Source: Raffaelea ambrosiae (taxonomy: Eukaryota; Ascomycota; Sordariomycetes; Ophiostomatales; Ophiostomataceae). Taken from it: a stretch of DNA of 64,000 nucleotides. Below the pieces are notes generated by a model that was not told the origin of the DNA, made no database searches, and was given only the letters and a program-made list of their open reading frames with translations. Each line of letters begins with the position of its first letter. Position 1 is the first letter of the stretch. The position numbers were made by a program, and so were the translations under genes. Positions 10,128-20,697 of the stretch are shown here, piece by piece. Location: positions 496,001 through 560,000 of the forward strand of contig PCDI01000002.1 of the NCBI GenBank assembly GCA_002778195.1. Reading direction: 5' to 3'.

Positions 10128-11610
10128 ATGGGCTCGTATCTCTCCTCCCCGGCCCCAGCACCGACCACCGGAAAGCGATCGATGCACGTACTCATCGCTG
10201 GCGGTGGCATCGTCGGCCTGACGATTGCCCAGGGCTGCCGCGAAAACGGCATCCCGTACACCTTGTTTGAACGAGACTCGGAAGGTGGGCGTCTCTTTTG
10301 CTTGTCCACTTTCTGAAACAAACATGCAGTGCATTAACATCGTTCTCTCTTTTCAGGACACCGGAGCCAAGGATGGGCATTAACGCTGCACTGGTGTCTG
10401 GAAGCGCTGGAGAGGACCATCGGCCCTGAGCGTGCTGCTAAGCTGCCCGGGGTAAGTCGAGTCGATGCTGAGGGTTGGGGGAAAGAACTGCGAGAAACAA
10501 TGGATGGACTGCCACTCACATGCTCTTGTCGCAACAGGCCGTAGTGGACCAAACACTCCGGGAAGACGCCGGCAATTTTCTGTTCCTCAACTTGGAGACT
10601 GGGTAAGGCGACCGACGACCTTTATTGACTTGGGGCGCCTCCTCTGACCATGCCTCTCTAGAGAGACAAAATACAAGATCCCGCCCTCGAAACGTCGGCT
10701 CCGTCTGCACCGCCAAAAGATGCGGTCCGTTCTCGCCGACGGCATCAATGTCCAGGAAGGCAAGAAGCTGGTGCGCGCCGAGAAGATCGACAACGGCGAA
10801 GGAATCCGGGCGCACTTCTCCGACGGCACCTTTGCTGATGGCACCATCCTGATCGGCGCCGACGGCAACAACAGCAACGTGCGCAAGTTCTTGCTACCCG
10901 ACGACTACGCGCTGAACCGGCTGCCCGTCACGCTCATCGGCGTCATCCGCCACTTCACCGCCGACCAGGGCGAGGCCGTGCGCGCCGTCGACCCCCTCCT
11001 GTTCCAGGGCCTGCACCCCCAGACCGAGAACTACCTGTGGTACAGCATCCAGGAGGTCACCGAGGAAGCCGACGGCCGCGTCTCCTTCGACGCCCTCGTC
11101 ATCGTGTCGTGGATCTTCAAGGACCCGGCCACCGACACCATCCCGGACACCAACCGCGCGCGCATCGCCATGATGAAGCGCCGCGCCAGCAACTGGGTCG
11201 AGCCGTACCGCAGCATCGTCCAGGACATCCCCGACGACCTCGACCATACCACGCCGCTGCGTCTGGGCGACTTCCCCTGCCGCGCCTGGGACAACCACGG
11301 CGGGCTGGTCACGCTGGCCGGCGACAGCGCGCATGCCATGACCATGTTCCGCGGCGAGGGCGCCAACCACGGCATCCTGGATGCGTCGCTGCTGGTGGAC
11401 CAGCTGAAGCGCATCAAGGCGGGCACGCTGGACCAGAAGACGGCCATTGATGCCTACGAGGCGGAGCTGCGGCCCCGGACGTACGAGGCCGTGCTCAAGA
11501 GCCGGGCGGCCGCGCTGGTGGCCCACGAGTGGGACAAGGTCACGGAGGACTCGCCGGTCATTGGGGCGCGGGTGGCACCGGTGACGGCCTTCCAGTCACC
11601 GTTTGTGTAA
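10128..11610 (+). CDS. FAD-dependent monooxygenase, salicylate-hydroxylase-like
   Basis: A single-component flavin aromatic hydroxylase of 421 residues. Exons are 10128-10284, 10357-10451, 10538-10602 and 10662-11610; all introns are GT-AG, 59-86 nt, and keep frame. The Rossmann motif GGGIVGLTIAQ is near the N-terminus. Splicing restores ERDSE|GHRSQGWALTLHW. The second FAD motif is GADGNNSNVRK, and the GD motif is LAGDSAHAMTMFRGEGANHG. The family uses NAD(P)H and O2 to hydroxylate or oxidatively decarboxylate aromatic acids. It would plausibly make the substrate for the ring-cleavage dioxygenase downstream. It is transcribed in the same direction as the RidA and dioxygenase genes. Confidence 0.88.
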
Positions 11611-12316
11611 GCAGAATCATTGCCATAGGTTGTATTTTGGAGCTATCTTAGACATATGTGACTTCGCGTTGTTCTCGGGTTTGTCTTTGAAAATAAACAC
11701 ATATTCAATTTACTGTGTCTTTGGTTACCATTTTAATTCATCATTTGATTCAGTTTTATTTTTTCTCATTTCTGGTGCTTAATGATTTATTATTTAATCG
11801 ATACTCAACTCCGTCCTAATTCGTGCTTCTCTTTCTTTTTCTTTTTCTTTTACACATCTCACTCTATGAATTATGAGTGGACTTCATGCAAGTTCGATCC
11901 AATGAACGCCACAGTCTTCTAAATTAGTTAGTGAAGATTTAAAGATGGACGCGCTACATGAGTAGCATCCAAGATCCGCTAGCCGCGCCCGATAGCAGCA
12001 CGGATGCCGGTCCGAACGATGTTGGGGCTTATCTTTCCGGCCTGGTGCCGAGCCCAATGCTGATCCACTGCTAGCCCAGTGATACAGCATCTTCTAGGCC
12101 ACAGGACCCAACATATGGCTTGGCCGTGATTGGTGCGCCGATGTGCGTTTCTGGTCATCCACAGGGGGGGTGGGCATATCAAGGACACCAGGAGATGTCT
12201 TGAAATAAAGCCTGTAGAGAAGTGCTAACACGATGAGACAAACCCGTTGATTGCAAGCACAAGGCCAATATTAATTTTCTGATCACTCGTCGAGAGAAAC
12301 CCTTTGGCAAACAGAG
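11611..12316. other. Intergenic, dioxygenase promoter
   Basis: An AT-rich first half (about 11690-11870, with a pyrimidine tract near 11830) is followed by GC-rich DNA. No clear CGGGCCGA site was found, only loose CGG/CCG triplets near 12009-12050. Confidence 0.3.
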
Positions 12317-13492
12317 ATGGCACCATCCATAGCTGACCTCGTGGGAGAGACCGCGGCCACAACCACAACCGCTGCCACTCCCCCATCGAGCCTGTACCAG
12401 AAGCTGCTCACCAGCGTGGGCGACAAGGACAGCCTCGAAGATGCCATCCGCGGCAAGCACCTCGTCCCCCTCTGGAACACCGGCGCCCCGCCCACGGGAC
12501 TCGAGCCGCACAGCAAGCACATCCCCGCCGTGTGGAAGTACGACACCACGCGCAGCCTGCTGCTGCGGGCGGCCGAGCTGGTCGACGCACGCCTGGCCGA
12601 GCGCCGCGCCGTGCTGATGATCAACCCGGGCCCGAAGCAGCCGCCGTTCACGCTGGATGTCTTGCTGGGGGCCCACCAGCTGATCCTGCCGGGCGAGCGG
12701 GCCGTGTGCCACCGCCACACACCGTTTGCCGTGCGGTTTCTGATCGAGGGCACGGCAGGCTACACGGCCATCTCGGGCAAGAAGATGTACATGAAGCCGG
12801 GTGATCTGATCATCACGCCGTCGTGGAACTGGCACGACCACGGCAACGAGGGCGAGGACAATGTCATCTGGCTGGACGGACTGAACATTCCGCTCTTCAA
12901 GCACGTGCCTGTGGACTTTACGGAGCACTACGGTAGGTTTTCTTGGGGCCCTGCCCCTCTTTGTCTTTCTTTGTGCTTTCCTTGACCCTGCCTTCTCTCT
13001 TAGTCTAACAAAATACATTCCCTGCTAACTCACCAAGTCGACCACTACGATGCCGATACCCACCCGTCCAAGACCGCCACCGAGTTCGAGTCAGCGGACA
13101 TGAAGTTCCCCTGGTCGACCACTGCCGCACGTCTTGATGCCCAAGGCGGCGACTACGCCTCATTCGAGTACCTCCTGCCTGACGGCCAGCCTGTGTCCAA
13201 GACCATTGGCGCGTTCGCGCACCGCATCGCCGCTGGCAAGGCGTCTGCACCCGTGCAAGAGACAGCGGGCAACATCTTCCAGGTGCACAGCGGCAAGGGT
13301 CACACAGAGCTAGAAGCACCGGAGACGGGCGAGAAGACGACGTTGACGTGGTCCAAGGGCGACGCTTTTGCGGTCCCGCCGTGGTACAAGTTCCGGAACG
13401 TGGCAGACGATGCGGAGGATGTGTATCTCTTTGGATACTCGGACCGGCCCATGCAGGTGAATCTCGGGTTTTGGCGGGGGAAGAATCTGTAG
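12317..13492 (+). CDS. Two-cupin ring-cleavage dioxygenase, gentisate 1,2-dioxygenase-like
   Basis: A 356-residue Fe(II)-type extradiol dioxygenase in two exons (12317-12932 and 13038-13492; 105-nt intron with CTAAC branch). Cupin 1 carries the metal motif HRH (residues 132-134) in ERAVCHRHTPFAVRFLIEG and a third His at about 173 in WNWHDHGN. The second cupin spans about residues 240-350 (VHSGKGHTELE...FAVPPWYKFRNV). Length and layout match gentisate, salicylate and 1-hydroxy-2-naphthoate dioxygenases rather than the roughly 180-residue 3-hydroxyanthranilate dioxygenase. It likely opens the ring of the product made by the adjacent flavin hydroxylase. No maleylpyruvate isomerase is present beside it, so a classic gentisate route is not complete here. 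Confidence 0.85.
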
Positions 13493-13888
13493 GGAGAAAT
13501 GGAAAGGGGGGTTTCCTGTGTATTGTAAGATGAGCGTGTTTACTGTTATCGCCAATTTGTAGTCCAGACGGAACGTGTCTTTCAGAAGAGGAATGAATAT
13601 GCAATGTTTGTGCCAAGGGAAATGGCCTCGTGGGAATCTAAAGAAAATCTGATGTCCATGAATATATGGAAAGGCAAAAGAGCAGATGGAAAATGTAAGT
13701 TGATGAAATAGAAGTCATATTCCATAACTGTATCGGTACATAAAACTGCTTTTTATCCTAGTGTGACAAGAATGTTATGTCAAGTTGATGTTTTAAATTC
13801 AAACGAAAAAGGAAGGCGCTTTGCTATGTCTGGCTATGTATCTCATTCGAGACGAAAGAAAGCAATCACCCACGGTCAATGGCAACCC
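13493..13888. other. Intergenic between converging genes
   Basis: These are the 3' flanks of the dioxygenase and of the fructosamine-kinase gene. The DNA is AT-rich and no feature was recognised. Confidence 0.4.
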
Positions 13889-15009
13889 TCAAGAAACCAA
13901 TGTGTGGTCCCTCTCTGAAGAAAGTGATGCCATAGTTGATTTGTCAAGCTTCGGAGGGCCTTGTCGTTCAAATGGGGCGAACTTGTCAACCAATGTATAC
14001 ATGTCTGAATATGCGCTGTTCATGTGTGAGTAGGTGCTCGTAAACGAAATAGGAAGCGAACAACTTACAGCTGACGCACAGCTTTTCCAGCATCCAAGTG
14101 GTTGACGGAGTAGATGATGTTGTAGTAGATGCTGTAGAGCCGGTTGCGGTCTTCCCACTGCTGCTTTGGCTCACTGGGCTCAAAGTGGCAGAGGTAGGTC
14201 TCGGTGTATACTTTCTTAGCGATCTTGTTGTAGTAGCACCGCCAGTTGGCCACGTCCATCTCGTTGTGTCCGTAGAATGACGCCCCATCAAATATGACCA
14301 CTCTCCCCGTGCCCGCCTCGGTGCCCGTATTGCCCTCCCACAGGTCAGAATGCAGCAGGCTTGGCTGAACTCGATTGCCGTCTGACTCCAGAGCACCGAG
14401 AAGGTGGGGAACAACGTGTGAAACCAGTCGCTTCTGCAGGATGTCGAGTGCTTCCCAGTACCCGTTGAGCTCAAAGTCCAGCTGCATGACATGCCGGATC
14501 AACTGCGTGAAGAAGACTGTCCAGCTCGCCTGCCACCGAACGTCTTGCGGCACACGGCCCTGGCATGTCGTCACCGGAAAGCCGAAATTGCCATCGGGGG
14601 ATCGGCTGATACGGTGCAAGTGGGCCAAGTTCTTGCAAAGCTGTTCCGGGTCTGGCATCCCGCTCTCGAGTTCCACGCATTCAGCGAGGAAGAAGTAGAT
14701 CTCCTGCTCTTTGTATTTGCCCCACGAGTGGGGCTTGGGAACAAACTCCGGTGTCCAATTATACAATTCCGACATGGCGCCGAATTCTCCCTGCATCATC
14801 ACGCGTCCATGGTCGTTGGAAGCCGACTTAAGAAAGTAATTCGACTCCGTGTCATCGGGAAGCTTCACCCGGATTTGTGCTGTCTGGGTCCACGCCGATG
14901 TGTCAAGACGGCGGGACAGAAGCACTTTCGTACCAACCGGGAACTTTTCCAAGACGCCTTCATCGACTGCAAAGTCTTGGAGATTGTCTGGCTGTATTTT
15001 CTCGGCCAT
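13889..15009 (-). CDS. Fructosamine/ketosamine-3-kinase family protein
   Basis: A cytosolic small-molecule kinase of 355 residues that may phosphorylate glycated amines so that they decompose. Exons are complement 14069-15009 and 13889-14015. The first frame stops just past the donor (GTAAGT at 14068). A 53-nt intron ending in ATGAACAG restores the C-terminus AYSDMYTLVDKFAPF. The family signature LLHSDLWEGNTG (catalytic HxDLxxGN) and VVIFDGASFYGHNEMDVANW (Asp of the metal site) are present, as is a kinase-like N-lobe (SNYFLKSASNDHG). The role in this neighbourhood is unclear; it may simply flank the cluster. Confidence 0.85.
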
Positions 15010-15538
15010 ATTGAACGGGGCGTTCTCTCAAGGCGTCTTGATTGAAAGTTAAAACATTTCAGGCGCCACAAAGCACATCAAAGAGGGGTGTGGGCATCGG
15101 CCCAATTATGCCGTCTGCGTGTGAGACGTACAGCTTCCCAGGCCGAATGTCTGGTCCCTCTGGACAGTTTCTGTAGAGCAAGCGCCTAAATCGAAAGAAC
15201 GATTCGCTGACAGACATACTGCCTGTGTCTATGCCCGACCCTGCATTGCACTGCTCCAATAAGCATCTGCAGGGGGGGCTAGGTTGACAACGCAGCGGCC
15301 GAGGCTAGCCAATGATGGGAGCGACAACGTGCAGAAACCCCCCGCAACGCGTTGATAATATGCAGCTCGAGGGAGGGGGCTCATCTGGTTTAGTTACCTG
15401 TTTGCGGATTGGCTTGCATTTTCTGCCCAAATCACAATGGAGTTCATTTTTTTTATTTTCTTATTTTTAGTTTTATTTTTTCACTTCGAGGATTGATTGA
15501 ATGACCATGGTTATGGCCGCTCGATAGACAGGTTCAAG
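15010..15538. other. Intergenic promoter region
   Basis: This lies between the divergent fructosamine-kinase and NLR genes. A T-rich tract with TTTTA units lies at about 15447-15480, close to the NLR start. No other feature was seen. Confidence 0.35.
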
Positions 15539-18500
15539 ATGGTGAGTGCCCTCTGATCTCGAGGCTTTGTGTAATTTGTCGGCAGCTAACATGCATTGCC
15601 AGTTCAGGCGCCTTCGTTCGTACGCCAGCGACGGCCCCAGTGCGCGACGATCCAGGACGGTTTCTGGAGACACCCCTGCAGCCGACGCCCCTCCTCCTCG
15701 GTATCGCAGGGAGTCGCCGGATGATCATGCCCTTGGTATCCGCGTTTTGAGCCAGCCGGAGCTGGCGTCTGTTGATATTATCTTTGTGCACGGCCTCGGC
15801 GGACACAGACAGAAGACATGGTCGCAAAATCATGACCCGGATCTGTTCTGGCCCAAGCTATGGCTGCCATTTGAGCCCGAGCTGGGATCGGCGCGAATCT
15901 TGACCTACGGCTACAATGCAAACTGGGGCGAGACAGCCAAAACGGAGTTTGACATCAGAGACTTTGCCAAAGAGATGCTCCACGAGCTAAGCCAGGCAAG
16001 AAACTCAGAGGACGAGCTGCTGGGAATCGGCACACTGCCGGTGATCTTTGTCGTCCACAGCATGGGCGGGCTTGTCGTCAAGAAATTCCTGATGCTTGGC
16101 ATGTTTGACGAGCGATACAAGGCTCTCGTGGAGTCTGTCAAAGCCATCATCTTTCTGTCCACGCCGCATCGTGGCACCAGCTTGGCGAAAACGCTGAACC
16201 GCATCCTCGCCGTCTCCTTCCAGTCTTCCAAGAAGTACATTTCGGATCTCGAACATAACTCAGATATGATCGAGGACATCAATGAAACCTTCCGTCACGT
16301 GTCATTGCGGCTGTTTATCTGGTCGTTCTATGAAACGCTGGCAACATCCATCGGACCGAAGAAGATCATGGTTCTCGAGAAAGACTCATCTGTTCTTGGA
16401 TACCCAGCCGAACTTTCTCGCCCGCTCCGGGCCGACCATCACGGTGTCTGCAAGTACTCCAGCCCCACAGACAACAATTACATCGTGGTTAGGAACGCCA
16501 TCAAGTCTCTTGTGTCAGATGTTCTTAGCAAGAACACCAGAAATTCACGGGACAGTGCTCTTGGAAGCGGCAGAAAAAGCAAGACAAATATGCAGAGCCT
16601 GTTCCAGGATACCCCCTCACCAGAGAGCGACTACAGGGCACTCCAAATACAGACAGTGAATGGAACATGCGACTGGTTTCTCCGAGAGGACGAAATCAAG
16701 TCTTGGATCAAGCCTCCTTCTGCCCCTCGTGTTTTCTGGTACCAAGCACGTCCAGGCAGCGGAAAGTCCACCCTTGCCGCCTACCTGATTCACCACATGA
16801 AAACATCATCTTCCCTCGATGGCCCTCGATCGTCTTGTCCATTCTTCTTTTTCAAGTACTCCGACTCGTCCAAACGCTCGGTTGCCAACTGTCTCCGGTC
16901 TCTTGCCTGCCAGCTGGCTCGTGACATCCCGGCCTTTGAGGAGCTGCTGGCCAGCTCAACCCCGCAAGAACTGCATCTCAAATCAGAAAATCCGTCTGTT
17001 CTTTGGCAGAATGTCATTCAAAGCCGTTTATTTTCCTTGAACCTCGGACATTCTGTGCATTGGATCATAGATGGCCTGGACGAATGCGAGCTCCCACGCG
17101 CCCTTATCGATCTTTTGCACGGGTTGTCACGTTCTTCATTTCCAATCCACATTCTGTTTCTTAGCCGCAACACGGACAGCATTTCCAAGCTCTTTGACAA
17201 ACTTTCAAAATCCGTTCCGGTCATGCGCTTTGAAGAGAACCTCCAGGATGACGAGAAAGTAAACATCCGGCTGCTGGTCCAGCATGTTGTGGACGATATG
17301 GAGGGCAGCGACACATTCAAAGAATCTCTCGTCAACGACGTGGTTGATCGGAGCGAGGGAAACATGCTCTGGACGAAGCTCGTGCTGGACGAACTTGCCC
17401 AATGCCATGCAGAAAGCCAAATCCGCCAAGTTCTGAGGGACGTCCCTGATGGCATGGCTCGGCTCTACCAGCGCATGGCAGACAACCTGGTAGCCTCCAC
17501 ACACCACTCCAACCTGCCCCTGATCAAGACCCTCTTGGGATGGGCTACGTGTGCCCCCAAGGCACTGACTCTCTCGGAATTGATGAGAGCACTGCAGCCC
17601 GAATTTTCCGGATTTCTGAACTTGAAACGAACAGTCAAGGAGAACTGTGGCCAGTTTCTACAGGTGGACGGCCAAAACAAGATCACCGTTCTCCACCAAA
17701 CGACGCGGGAGTATTTGACGGGCACGCCGAGCAGCCCATTCTACGTGGACGAGCAGGCTACACACAGAGCGCTTCTGACGAAGATGCTGTCCGTATTCCT
17801 TGACAGGGACTTGCGCCCGAATCTGATCCGCTATGGCCGGGCCTTCCAGTCTACCGATTCCTTCGTTTTCTATTCGGCGCTCCACTGGCCCTACCACTTA
17901 AAGCAGAGCGGCCCAGATGCCCCCGTCGGCCCTCTTTTGCAGTTTCTGAGAAGTCCGGCCGTCCTGACATGGATCCACTCTATTGCGCTTCTTCGACGAC
18001 TCCACGTGCTGGTCCAATCTTCCAAGGCATTGTTGTCATCTACAGCCTGCATCAAGACAGTTGAAGCAACTTGTCCTTCCAACCCCTACTCACCAGCAGA
18101 CTTGGAGTGTCTCTATGCCTGGGCAACTGATCTCTACAAGTTGGCAGGCAAGTTCGGGAAAAATCTCGTTGCCGATCCAGACACGATTTACAGCATCATC
18201 CCGGCTTTCTGCTCGCCCCAGTCAGTCGTGTACCAGCAATTTTACGATCTCAGCGCGTCACAGATCAGGGTCTTCCCAAATGCCACGATTGGCACGACAA
18301 GCAGCCTTGGCCGATGCGGTCTCAAAAATGGAGCACAGGCCTGGGCTGTGTCATGTTCAGGCGGACACGTCGCCGTGCTTGGCTCGACGGGCACTGTCAC
18401 TGTGCTTGATTCTGTCGACTTTACAGAACTCGCCACCGCCAAACAGGACGATGCCATCCTTGCCTACACACTCAGTCGTAGCTCGGATCAACTAGCAACG

Positions 18501-20345
18501 TATGGACTGACGGCCACGCACATTTGGGACCTCCCTTCAGGCAGACTGTGCGCAACAATGCCAAACCTGCCCAATGTCAAGCCACTAGCTCTGGAATTCA
18601 CCAAAAACGACAAGAGGCTTCTTCTTGGCGGAGACGACAACAAGGTCAGGTACATCGATCTCGATGGCCTGGGACAGGGCTGGCAGGTCCCACATCCGCG
18701 AATGCTTTGGGACACAGCTGGTCGCAAGACAGGGGTCATCGTCAGCACTCCCGTGTGCCTGGTTTTTAGCCCCGATAGAGCTCAAGTGGGTGCCTCGTAC
18801 CGAGGTGCGCCACTTTCCGTCTGGAGCCTGGACGATGGATCGTGCATCGGCACACTCAAGCATGCCACACCGGAACGAGGGCCAAGTGCGGGACATCGGC
18901 GCCCTGGCAACGTCATGGTTCCCAACTGGTTTCCTGTGGATCGCTTGACTTGGCATCCCACATCCGGTCACATTCTCGGCATCTACAAAGACGGACGTGT
19001 TTTCAGGTGGCATCCTGTGATTAACGACTACAGAGAAACCCGCGAGGTGGCGAACGAGATTGCTGCAAGCCCCAATGGTCGCTTCTTTGCCACCACCAGC
19101 AACGACGGCATTGTTCGCATTTGGAGTTTTCGCGGTTTCAACGTTCTCACACAGCTGTCCTCAAACGACCTCATCGTGGGTCTCTGCTTCAGCCCGAATA
19201 GCTCTCGACTCTACGATCTCCGTGGAAGTTGGGTCAATGCGTGGGAGCCGCCTTGCTTGACTCGGTCAGCAGACAACATCATCGACGACCAAAGCGTCGC
19301 CACGAGAAGTGGAATATCTTCCAAAGACATGTCCCAACAGCCAGTGTCAGCCTTGGCCGTCTCTCCTGATGGTCTTTCTTACAGCGTCGGTTATGAGGAT
19401 GGCCGCTGTGTATTATTTCGCCGAGGGTCTTCTGATTACACGGAATTGACACAATTCAACAACCATTTGGATATCGCACACATTGTCTGGAGTTCGTGTG
19501 GCACGGTTGTGGCAGTTGCAGACCTTGCTGGAGAGCTTCAACTAAAGGGAATTTGCTACGACAGAGGCAGTGACGTTCCTCTCGTCACAGATCTCTGTAA
19601 GCCTCGCCTCGAGCTGCAACAGTACAATATCGCAGACATGATCTTCCACCCCGACAGCAAGTCCATCTGCATCATTACAGGAAACGTTTTACTTCTGCAT
19701 TCCGTCGAAGATGGGGCGCTTCTATCCAAATCAGACCTAGAAGCGGATGACATGCGAAGCTGGATCAGCCACTCGCCATCGGTGCTTGTCGGCTTTGGTA
19801 AAGCCAATGTGGCTGTCCACTCCTGGAAAGACCTCCACGGGTTCGGCCCATACGAGTTTGGAAAGACCATACCAGTGCCCATCGAGCGAGACATGTCTCT
19901 GCCAGGCAAAATACAGCTGACAAAGGATCGCAAAAATGTGGCGCTGCACTTTGGGGACGGCTCGGGCGAGCCTCGCCGTGAGTTGGTCGTGTACAGGCCC
20001 ACCGAAGTCTCCAAAGATGCCGACGTTCCCCTCCTTTCTCGAGAAGAGTTTGCTGTAGTCCCGGCGGATTTGGCTGCCTTGATCAACTTGCCACTCGGTG
20101 TTCTCCCCAACAACAAGATTGTCTTCTTTGACCATGACATGTGGTTGTGCTCATGCCCACTCCTTTTCCCTCCTGACGACGACATTGGATTGTGGGTAGA
20201 CCGATTTTATTTCATCCCGTCGGACTGGGTCAATGGGAAAAGTTTGAGACTCTGTACTATGGCTACTGATGGTACTGTATTTTGGCCAAGGGATGGATTC
20301 GTCGAGATGGTCGAGTGTGATGTTAGCGGTGCATTGATTGTATGA
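15539..20345 (+). CDS. NLR-like STAND protein: lipase-like domain, NACHT, WD40-like repeats
   Basis: A protein of about 1580 residues of the fungal signal-transducing NTPase type. The N-terminal alpha/beta-hydrolase-like domain has VDIIFVHGLGGHRQKTW and the elbow VVHSMGGLVVKK (DUF676/PGAP1-like). The NACHT domain carries P-loop ARPGSGKST (about residue 387) and Walker B HWIIDGLDECE. The C-terminal half has about ten degenerate beta-propeller repeats, for example ATHIWDLPSGRL, GIVRIWSFRGF and APLSVWSLDDG. The preferred start is ATG 15539-15541 followed at once by a 61-nt intron (GTGAGT...GCTAACATGCATTGCCAG) ending at 15602. Without it, ATG 15591 would start an in-frame protein. Such proteins act in non-self recognition and cell-death control in fungi; the lipase-like domain would be the effector. 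Repeats are diverged, so this is not a fast-evolving high-identity repeat NLR. Confidence 0.88.
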
Positions 20346-20697
20346 AGTTTTGGAAAATAAAAATAAACGTAACCGATTATTCGTCACAACTCAAACAGAG
20401 GTGACAAGGCAAACGGAACTTGACCTTGTCAGTTTTCTCATCTGCGTCAAGGGAAGACTTCTGTCCGACGAGTGCTCGCTGTTTCCGGCATGGAAATGTT
20501 TTGAAGGCGGCCCATACAGGGTATGCACCACACCCACCAATAATAGCGTGTGTGCAACCGCCACGTTGGCCACGCCTTTTCACGACGGAGGGGTTCAAAG
20601 ACCCGGGCTTTATGGAGAGACCGGGAAAACAAATCCATGAAGTCACGTTTCTCATAGCTCGCCACTTTTGACAATAAAGGCCAAACAAAAAATCATC
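20346..20697. other. Intergenic, exporter promoter
   Basis: A short GC-mixed spacer; nothing was recognised. Confidence 0.4.

Noticed and set aside
12317..13492. Calling the dioxygenase 3-hydroxyanthranilate 3,4-dioxygenase
   Set aside because: Its length (356 residues) and two cupin domains fit gentisate/salicylate-type enzymes instead.
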